Of a stretch of 64,000 nt of DNA, positions 57,328 to 64,000 are shown one piece after another. How positions within the stretch are numbered: position 1 is the stretch's first letter; every line of letters begins with the position of its first letter. The position numbers and the translations under genes were made by a program. Below the pieces are notes generated by a model. The model was not told where the DNA came from and did not search any database. It was given only the letters and a program-made list of their open reading frames with translations. The stretch comes from Myxocyprinus asiaticus (lineage: Eukaryota > Chordata > Actinopteri > Cypriniformes > Catostomidae): NCBI RefSeq assembly GCF_019703515.2, contig NC_059385.1, forward strand, positions 31,443,001 to 31,507,000, given 5' to 3'.

Positions 57328-58630
57328 ATGTGTTTAGAGGTGCAGCTGGTATGCGAGAACATGACTATGGCAATGTTGCGGTTGCGGTCGCGGCTTGCTT
57401 TCGTAAGAAAGCAAACCACCCCAGCGGCTCCCCGCACCGGTCCTTCTACCTACGGGTTTGAGGCTGCATCGGTTAGTACTGGGGGCGATTTGGGGACATC
57501 AATGGGACCACCTCCGCTGGGTATCCCCCCACAGACCTCCCATTCCCCAGCATGCTCGCTTGCCCTGATCGGGCTCTCGCACGAGACCGCCGGCTCGTCT
57601 CAGCGCGAGTTCGACTTCTCGTTCGGAGCTCGGGAAGACGATGAGTTATCGAGCGCAGCATCGGAGAGTGGGCTCGTCCAGTCTGACGCAGAGGCTTTGG
57701 CTGGGCTTCCTCCTATGGGAACGGTCGCCCAGTCTCACGCCGACGCGGAAATGATGGACATGCTTTCCCGGGCGGCCGTAAGCGTTGGGCTAGAGTGGAA
57801 CCCTCCACTCTCCCCTGAACCCTCACAGCTCGGCGATTGGATCCTAGGCTCAGGACAGTGCCCACGACCACGCCCCGCCCCGGTCCCTTTCTTTCCGGAA
57901 GTGCATGAGTAGCTGACAAGATCGTGGGAGGCACCTTTTACTGCCCGGCTCCAGTCTTTCAGCCTTTCACTACCTTCGATGGTGGAGCGGCCAGGGGGTA
58001 TTCAGTGATCCCCCAGGTGGATAAGGTGGTGCACTTGTGTCTGCAGAGTGCCACCACCTGGCACGGGCGCCTGAAGCTCCTGTCCAGGGCCTGTAGGTTT
58101 ACATCTCTCTGGGCGACGAAGGTCATGGTGCGGTCTCTCGGGCAGGTGATGTCCACCCTGGTGGTCCAGGAGCGCCACCTTTGGCTCAACTTGGTAGAGA
58201 TGGAAGAGGCGGAAAAGGCACGGTTCCTTGACGCCCCCATTTCCCAGGTTGGCCTGTCTGGCAACGCCATCGAGGACTTTGCCCAGCAGTTCTCAGCGGT
58301 GAAGAAGCAGATGGAGGCCTTACAACATATCCTGCCCCGGCACGGCTTAAGGCCCCGCACCCTGTCTGCTTGTCGCCAAGGGTGTCCTACTGCAGCAACA
58401 ACACCAGCTCTGCCGCAGACCGCCCCCATGGCCTGGCTCCGGCATGGAGCCCTCTGCAGGAAGCAGACGCCACCCGTCTCGTGGCCGGCCGCTAAGAACC
58501 CGAGGAAGGCTTCGAAGCACCCCCGAGACAGGCGACCCACAGGCGAGGAGACCTGCTTCTCTGGAGCTGGTCAACAGACCACTCCATCCCCCGGTGGAGG
58601 GCCGGAAGGAGAATATTTTGTCGCCCAAGG
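57328..58630 (+). pseudogene. DIRS gag
   Basis: Open frame 57328-57912 starts with CENMTMAMLRLRSRLAFV (the same block as at 45.9 kb) and contains STGGDLGTSMG, an acidic middle, and LSPEPSQLGDW. After a TAG (57910-57912) and a frame change the second frame (57924-58655) continues with YCPAPVFQPFTTFDGGAARG, VDKVVHLCLQSATTWHGRLK, LWLNLVEMEEAEKARFLDAP and a helical end. Gag proteins package element RNA. Apart from the break near 57912 the sequence is well preserved. Confidence 0.82.
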
Positions 58631-58635
58631 CTCCG

Positions 58636-59010
58636 TTGGCACATCAACTGCCTAGAGTTGTTGGCAGTTCTACTCACCCTGCGGAGGTTTCGGCCGTTGA
58701 TCCAGGGCAAGCACATGTTGGTCCGGACGGACAACACAGCGACGGTAGCATACATCAACCGTCAAGGCGGTCTACGCTCCCATTGCATGTCACAACTTAC
58801 CTGCTCTCTCCTCCTCTGGAGTCAGCAGCACCTCAAGTCGCTACGAGCCAATCACATCCAGGCAACCTCAACACCGCAGTGGACATGCTGTCACATCAGG
58901 TTACCCTCAGGTGGTCCAGCTGATTTGGAGTTGATACGGTCAAGCACAGGTAGACCTGTTCACTTCCCGGGAATCATCCAACTGCCCGCTTTGGTACGCC
59001 CTGACCGATG
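58636..59010 (+). pseudogene. DIRS RNase H-like domain
   Basis: Begins in the frame with NCLELLAVLLTLRRFRPLIQ (about 58645), then MLVRTDNTATVAYINRQGGL (about 58713) with the catalytic Asp block, and LLLWSQQHLKSLRANHIQ (about 58807). It is broken near 58860. The upstream RT is missing, so gag joins straight to RNase H. Confidence 0.82.
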
Positions 59011-59099
59011 CACCCCTCAGTATAGATGCGTTGGCACACAGCTGGCCCCCTGGACTATGCAAATGAGCCAAATTGCTGTGTCCGGTGTGAGCTTTATGC

Positions 59100-59500
59100 A
59101 TCTATTTGGATCGCACGCAGAGCTTTAGAAGCTCAAAGCAGCTCTTTGTCTGCTTTGGTGGACAGCGGAAAGGAAGCGCTGTCTCCAAACAGAGGATCAC
59201 CCACTGGGTCATCGACACCATCACGATGGCATACCAGGCTTAGGACGTGCCACCCCCTGCGGGGTTACGAGGTCACTCCACCAGGAGTGTGGCGGCCTCC
59301 TGGGCCCTGGCCAGTGGTGCCTCTTTGGCAGACATCTGCAGAGCAGCGGGCTGGGCAGGACCCAACACTTTTGCGAGGTTCTACAATCTCCGGGTTGAGC
59401 CGGTCTCATCCCGTGTATTGGCAGGCACGAGCAGGTAATTTCTGGGACAGCTGGCCAGGTGTACCGCTTGCGCATAATGCCTTTCCCCTCCCTTGAGGCG
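59100..59500 (+). pseudogene. DIRS tyrosine recombinase, C-terminal catalytic part
   Basis: RITHWVIDTITMAYQA is followed by an in-frame TAG (about 59238), then GLRGHSTRSVAASWALASGA (about 59262) with the H-x-x-R pair, and ADICRAAGWAGPNTFARFYN (about 59325) with the nucleophile Tyr. The C-terminal catalytic residues are intact in a 63-codon frame (59247-59438). The N-terminal half is frameshifted. Confidence 0.85.
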
Positions 59501-60068
59501 AAGACGTGTGCTCTTGACTCCCAGTCGTGTTCACAGACTGTGATCCCTGGATGACTTTCTTCCTTAGCCCTCTGACAGTTGAGTTTGCGGAGAAACTCGC
59601 TGCCGGCCCAGTACGTGCGCTAATGAGACCCTGTACTGAGGTAGGTGCTCCACATGTGCTGGTTCCCCGAAGGTGACCCCATGTGATATCTTCTGCAAAA
59701 TCATTTCCCTGTCAGTAAACTGCATCTTCCTTGGGCAGAGGGCCATCTGCCCCCGGTCGCCATGCTCTGTAGAAACTCCTCCCTCTTCGGGTAGGACCTA
59801 CCATGGGACCTCTCCACATGACATACTTCTGACAAGACTCGGTAAGACCATGTGACATATTCCACTCCAAATACCCCCCCCTTCTTGGGCGGGGTGTGGT
59901 CTCCGTGGTGTCTTCCCCTTGGGAGGAACACCCCCGATGTAGAGACTTATGGCTCCCAGTTGGTTTACAAATTCCACTCTTTTTGGGGAGAAAAGAGAGG
60001 AAAAGATGCCTCGGCTGGGCTAGGCTGTCCCTATTGTTGGGCAGTCGACTTGTTCCTGTAGGACCGTT

Positions 60069-60588
60069 CGACGCTCATAAGAGCACTGGGGGAGGTTACG
60101 TGATGGCCTGGTGCACTGACTACGAGGCACACATCGGTCTGCCCGTCACACACCGCCAGTTCACGTAACACAGTTCAGATAGTTGTGGCATTTTGTATAG
60201 GGACCCCTAGTGTCACTGCATCGACACAACGTCGTGTGAGTGACAGATAGGGAAAATCATGGTTACTTTCGTAACCTCCATTCCATGATGGAGGGAACGA
60301 GACATTGTGTCCCTCTTGCCACAACGCTGAACTACCCGCTGAAATGGCCGGGACCTGGTCTCGGCTCTTCAGCACAAAACCTGAATGAGTGGTTGCATAC
60401 CAGCTCCTTTTATACCCGTATGTCCGGGGGAGTGGCATGAAAATCTCACTCACCAATTCTCATTGGACTTTTTAAAAAAAAGCAGAGGTGTTTGGGGCTC
60501 CCAAGAGTGACACCTAGTGTCACTACATTGACACAATGTCTCGTTCCCTCCATCAGGGAACGGAGGTTATGAAAGTAACCATGACGTT
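60069..60588. repeat. DIRS terminal repeat
   Basis: Contains GTGTCACTGCATCGACACAA at about 60211, then CTCCATTCCATGATGGAGGG, the promoter-like AGCTCCTTTTATACCCGTAT (about 60401), and a second GTGTCACTACATTGACACAA at 60518 followed by the palindromic CCCTCCATCAGGGAACGGAG. It matches 48668-49151 in inverted orientation. Confidence 0.82.
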
Positions 60589-60839
60589 TTCTTTATTGCA
60601 ATGAATGTGGTAGAAAGATGCTCTTTGAAAATTTAAAGCCACATTATGAGACAATTTAACTGTTACACTCCTACTGTATAGGCTTATGATAGAATATTAT
60701 AAGAATACTATAAGAATTACTATAAAAATTAAGAGTGCGGCCCTCGAGGCTACACAGATCCAGATTTGCGGCCCCTGAGCTTTCCAAAGTTGAGTAGCCC
60801 TATATTAGAATAATAAGAACTTTTAAGTATCTTTTATCA

Positions 60840-61030
60840 GAAATCATCTCATAATGTCATGAGACTAAACCCGAGAGAAGAGACTTAGTTTCTCATAATA
60901 TTGACTTAGTATCTCGTAATAATGAAAAACTTTTTCATAATAATGACTTAGTTTCTTATAATAATGACTTCGTTTCTCGTAATAATGAGAAACTTTCTCA
61001 TAATAATGACTTATTTTTCTCATTATTGTG
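60840..61030. repeat. About 20-bp AT-rich tandem repeat
   Basis: Variants of AATAATGACTTAGTTTCTC and CATAATAATGAC recur about eight times. No coding content. Confidence 0.75.
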
Positions 61031-61474
61031 GAATAATATGTCGTAAATATGACTTATTGTATGCAGTCAAGAATCTGTGTTGCTGATGTAGATGATATTG
61101 ATGCTTACTGGTCTTGCTTAAATGGTGGGCCTCCGTGGTGATCCATGGATTTCAGACACATAGAGGAATATTTCAGATGCGGCCTAACAAATCGTGAAAT
61201 ACTAAGTCTATTGCAAGAACAACATGGAGTAAATATTAGCAGTCGCACACTTGAGCGACTTTTGAGCAAACACCAGCTTTGGAGGAGAAAGAACAAGACT
61301 GATGAAGCTGAAGTGGCATCTTTCATTGAGCAACAACTGCAAACATCAGGGCAGTTGCACGGTTACAGGTGGATGCATCAGAAATGCTGGCTCAACAGAA
61401 TTATCACCGAAAGAGAGACCGTGCAGGTGATTTTACGGCTATTAGATGGCGATGGAGTTGATCAGAGCTCTATG

Positions 61475-61619
61475 TAGGGCTTTACTGGTTGTTTAGATCA
61501 GTGTTACCATCAGAAATAATTAATAATTATTTCTGTAGTTATTAATTAATATTTAAATTAATCAATTGAATCTAACTCATTAAAACCTCATATGGGGCTC
61601 CAGTAAATGTAGTGTGCTA
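61475..61619. mobile_element. 145-bp TA-flanked MITE, copy 2
   Basis: Same length and boundaries as 49172-49316. It lies directly after the 5' coding part of the integrase-core gene. Confidence 0.6.
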
Positions 61620-62228
61620 CGTTTAGGAGCAAGTTTGGTTATTAGCAATAATTAATAATTATCAAAGATAATTATTAATTATTAAAATCAATAGAACATT
61701 GATGAGAATCAATGTTAGCTTTTTTAAATCCTTTAAATCAACAATTATCAAAGATAATCGTTAATTGTTAACATCGATGAAACATTAATTAAAATTAATA
61801 CTAGCTTATTGATCATTCAAATTCAATCATCAAAGAAAATTATCAATTATCAAAAATCAATAGAATATTAGTAAGGATTAACATTGACGGGGCACCACCC
61901 TGAAATCAGGGACTAATAACCAAATAGTAAAACAGTCTCAATATTAGATTGTTTTCTTAGGAAAATCAACATCCGAAGAATCTCGATTTTCCGAAAAAAA
62001 AAAAAAAAATGAATGAAGGTTTGAATCCGAGCACTGACATCCCGTCAGCATGACACAGGCGTATGCAAAACAAACCAAAACACTTCTCTTTGTAATATAA
62101 CAAAGTTTATTTATGCCGTAATATCAATTACTAATTAATACAATGCAGTCAATAAACTTCCGACTTACAACTACAAACTAAACAGTGATATGATTAGATA
62201 TGGAAATAAAATAATCCTATAACACATA

Positions 62229-62263
<35 letters not shown>

Positions 62264-62271
62264 TGTGGTTG

Positions 62272-62307
<36 letters not shown>

Positions 62308-63350
62308 TAAGTGACAGCCCTAAAGCCGATTTCACGATAGTGGGAGAGAAAGCAGCTGTGTTTATCACTCAGAGACGCGGTGGACGGCTCGTAAAAGTCC
62401 CACGTTATTTGACTCTTTAATGGATGAACTCAGTTGCTGTCTCACCCGCGATGGCGAAATTGCACAACAATCCAATTTGGTTGGACCACAATACAGCAAA
62501 ACAAATTCGTGTTAATTAATACCCTGAGTATTAATAATGAGCGGACATGGCGATCCGTAAACTGTACAAGCAAAAACCTTGAAACACAAGAATAACACAC
62601 TATAATATTCTATCTCTGCCCAGACGTAAACCTCTTACTTGAATCGCATGAGGACACAGGTAGAATGTGTTTTCCTCTGTCCTTTAACTCTGACCCGGTT
62701 CCTTGAGGCTCGGGTGATGACGGGAGGCCGTTTCCTCGCTCTGTCGGCGGGCGGTACGGCTGTTGATTCTCGGCGGGCTGGCGGAGAACTCAGAAATGTC
62801 GACTTGATTAAAGATAGAAGAGAAATCTTTAATCTCTTCACTTCTGTAGGCAAACGGATGAAGATGAAGATTGCTCGGCGGTCTCCTTCAGATCTGTTAA
62901 AGTGTTCGGTTGAACACAGAGTAATCTCAACTCGTCCAGCGAGATGGAGATTGTATGGCCACAGTTTCAATTCGGATGTTACTTCCTTGTGCCACGAGGT
63001 TGCACCTGAGAGCGGCAAAGAGCTGCGTCTTCACACTGCAAACAAAGTCGCTGGAAGCAAATCCCGGAAGCATTTCAGAGGTATTTCAACTTCTGATGAT
63101 GTCATGGTTGAGGGACGTTCTGTTGTGTGCCTCATCCAATAGGAGTTGAGAGTTCGATCCTTTAGTGAGCAAGGCTTCATGGATTTGTAGTCTGTTTTGG
63201 ACTCCCTTTGTTTGATTTTGGCACGATTTTTATCAGTAAGATTTACGACTTGGAAGGTGGGGGCTTGAGTTAGGTTTTTACGACTGTATTAGGCCTGCCT
63301 TTGTCTTCTATCTGAATACATGAGGCCCAACATCTAGGAATCGACTTCAC
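61620..63350. other. Insertion or intron splitting the integrase-core gene
   Basis: AT-rich, self-complementary ATTAATTATCAAAGATAAT-type phrases (61640-61870), an A run near 61995, GT and GA microsatellites (62231-62303) and a GC-richer part (62640-63150). An LTR-like insertion is possible, but no paired ends were found. Alternatively it is an intron ending at TATTTCAG (63360-63367). Confidence 0.4.
62231..62303 (+). repeat. GT then GA microsatellites
   Basis: A GT run (62231-62268) followed within a few bases by a GA run (about 62275-62302). Confidence 0.9.
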
Positions 63351-63823
63351 CAGGGAGTGTATTTCAGCCGTGGACCTAATTACGTGTTGCATATTGATGG
63401 AAACGATAAATTAAAGCCATACAGCATTGGCATAGTGGATGGATAGACGGGTTCTCTAGAAAAATAATGTGGCTCAAATCTTACAGAACAAACAATGATC
63501 CTTGGATTATTGGTGGGTATTTTATGGCAGCTGTCATAGAGGCGGAAGGTTGCCCTGGCAGGGTGAGATTGGATCTTGGAACAGAGAACATTCATGTCGC
63601 AGAGATGCAGATATTTCTGCATGGAATGTATCCCGACTCGGCTTGTGTCATCTTTGGGTCCAGCACCAGAAATCAACGAATTGAGAGATGGTGGCTTACG
63701 CTTAGAAATCAGTGCATCCAATTTTGGATGAATCTATTTGATAATCTAAGAGAGGATGGGCATTATACTGACACATTCCTGGACAAATGTTTGATCCAAT
63801 TCTGTTTTCAAAACTTAATACAG

Positions 63824-64000
63824 GTAAGACTTTAGCATTTGTTCTATTTTATTTTTTTTTCTTTTTTACATCTATTTATTAGTCTGTCCATACAGATCGG
63901 GCTTCTTCTGTAATGTAATCTGGCACAAATAATAAGACTAAAATATGAGTAATGTAAATCACTTTATTTTTGGATAACTTTTGATAAAACTCGTTCATTT
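63824..64000 (+). other. Presumed intron of the integrase-core gene
   Basis: Begins GTAAGACTTTAG, followed by a T-rich stretch; runs off the window. Confidence 0.4.

Larger units (their letters stand above)
57340..60588 (+). mobile_element. Second DIRS-type element, RT deleted
   Basis: Plus strand: gag, RNase H-like region and tyrosine recombinase in order, then noncoding sequence (59500-60068) and a DIRS terminal repeat (60069-60588). RT is absent between gag and RNase H. The left terminal repeat is missing, so the element is 5'-truncated. It shares terminal and gag sequence with the copy at 45-46 kb. Confidence 0.87.
61145..63823 (+). pseudogene. Integrase-core (DDE) protein gene, split and frameshifted
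   Basis: 5' part, from ATG 61145 to about 61474: a helix-turn-helix-like start (IEEYFRCGLTNREILSLLQE, ISSRTLERLLSKH), then SGQLHGYRWMHQKCWLN and VILRLLDGDGVDQ. 3' part, 63355-63823: YFSRGPNYVLHIDG with the first Asp, a one-base frameshift near 63448, IIGGYFMAAVIEAEGCPGRV, RLDLGTENIHVAEMQ with the second Asp, and SSTRNQRIERWWLTLRNQ with the Glu. The DDE triad is complete. CAG|GTAAGA at 63823/63824 is a strong splice donor, so the gene continues beyond the window. Similar integrase-core proteins occur in many copies in fish genomes; whether this is a transposon or a domesticated gene is uncertain. Confidence 0.7.

Noticed and set aside
57959..58540. 193-codon reverse-strand frame
   Set aside because: Antisense shadow of the DIRS gag frame, which has the recognisable motifs.
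62635..63142. Overlapping long frames on both strands in a GC-richer stretch
   Set aside because: No motifs; neither strand shows clear coding character. Possibly LTR or leader sequence of an unidentified element.

Overview
The window looks like a gene-poor, transposon-dense stretch of a teleost genome, most likely a cypriniform fish. The evidence is the mix of elements: L2/Rex-like and L1/Tx1-like LINEs, chromodomain Ty3/gypsy elements, DIRS-type and Ngaro-like tyrosine-recombinase retrotransposons, piggyBac, hAT and Tc1 remnants, tRNA-derived SINEs, and long AT, GT and GA microsatellites. I found no intact conventional host gene. Almost all coding signal belongs to decayed mobile elements.

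Layout. 0.66-4.1 kb: reverse-strand L2/Rex-like LINE. 5.9-8.1 kb: CTG-rich tandem array interrupted by a solo LTR. 10.5-13.2 kb: 2.7-kb hAT-type element (8-bp target duplications) whose core is a large inverted repeat, with a small element nested in one arm. 14.4-22.5 kb: a short palindromic MITE split by a nearly complete chromodomain Ty3/gypsy element (14471-22154, reverse strand, 5-bp duplication GAATT), itself split inside pol by a LINE carrying 31-bp target duplications; a 300-bp hAT MITE lies beside it. 24.3-28.7 kb: L1/Tx1-like LINE with ORF1 and ORF2, abutting a piggyBac derivative (28.7-30.7 kb). 30.8-31.3 kb: tRNA SINE. 31.5-33.3 kb: TTAA-flanked element with an LTR fragment inside. 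35.5 kb: BED-finger exon. 36.5-38.7 kb: two unrelated gypsy 3' ends head to head. 42.2-44.9 kb: SINE split by a second copy of the LINE seen at 17-19 kb. 45.1-49.7 kb: mosaic of a broken piggyBac, a deleted DIRS element, a DIRS terminal repeat and a TA-flanked MITE. 51.5-53 kb: Tc1 remnant and another fish repeat. 53.1-55.4 kb: Ngaro-like element with direct repeats and a ~120-bp minisatellite. 56.4-56.9 kb: nested MITEs. 57.3-60.6 kb: second DIRS element. 61.1-63.8 kb: a damaged, apparently spliced gene for a DDE integrase-core protein.

The most interesting observations are: (1) an 11-nt perfect complementarity between the predicted RNA 5' end and the primer-binding position of the 14-22 kb gypsy element, with a TATA-like box at the right distance, which is the self-priming arrangement known from Tf1; (2) the piggyBac/DIRS/MITE mosaic at 45-50 kb, whose breakpoints coincide with element insertion sites; (3) the minisatellite and paired repeats of the Ngaro-like element; (4) the integrase-core gene at the right edge. 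Family names come from motif recognition without database searches, so clade-level labels are tentative.
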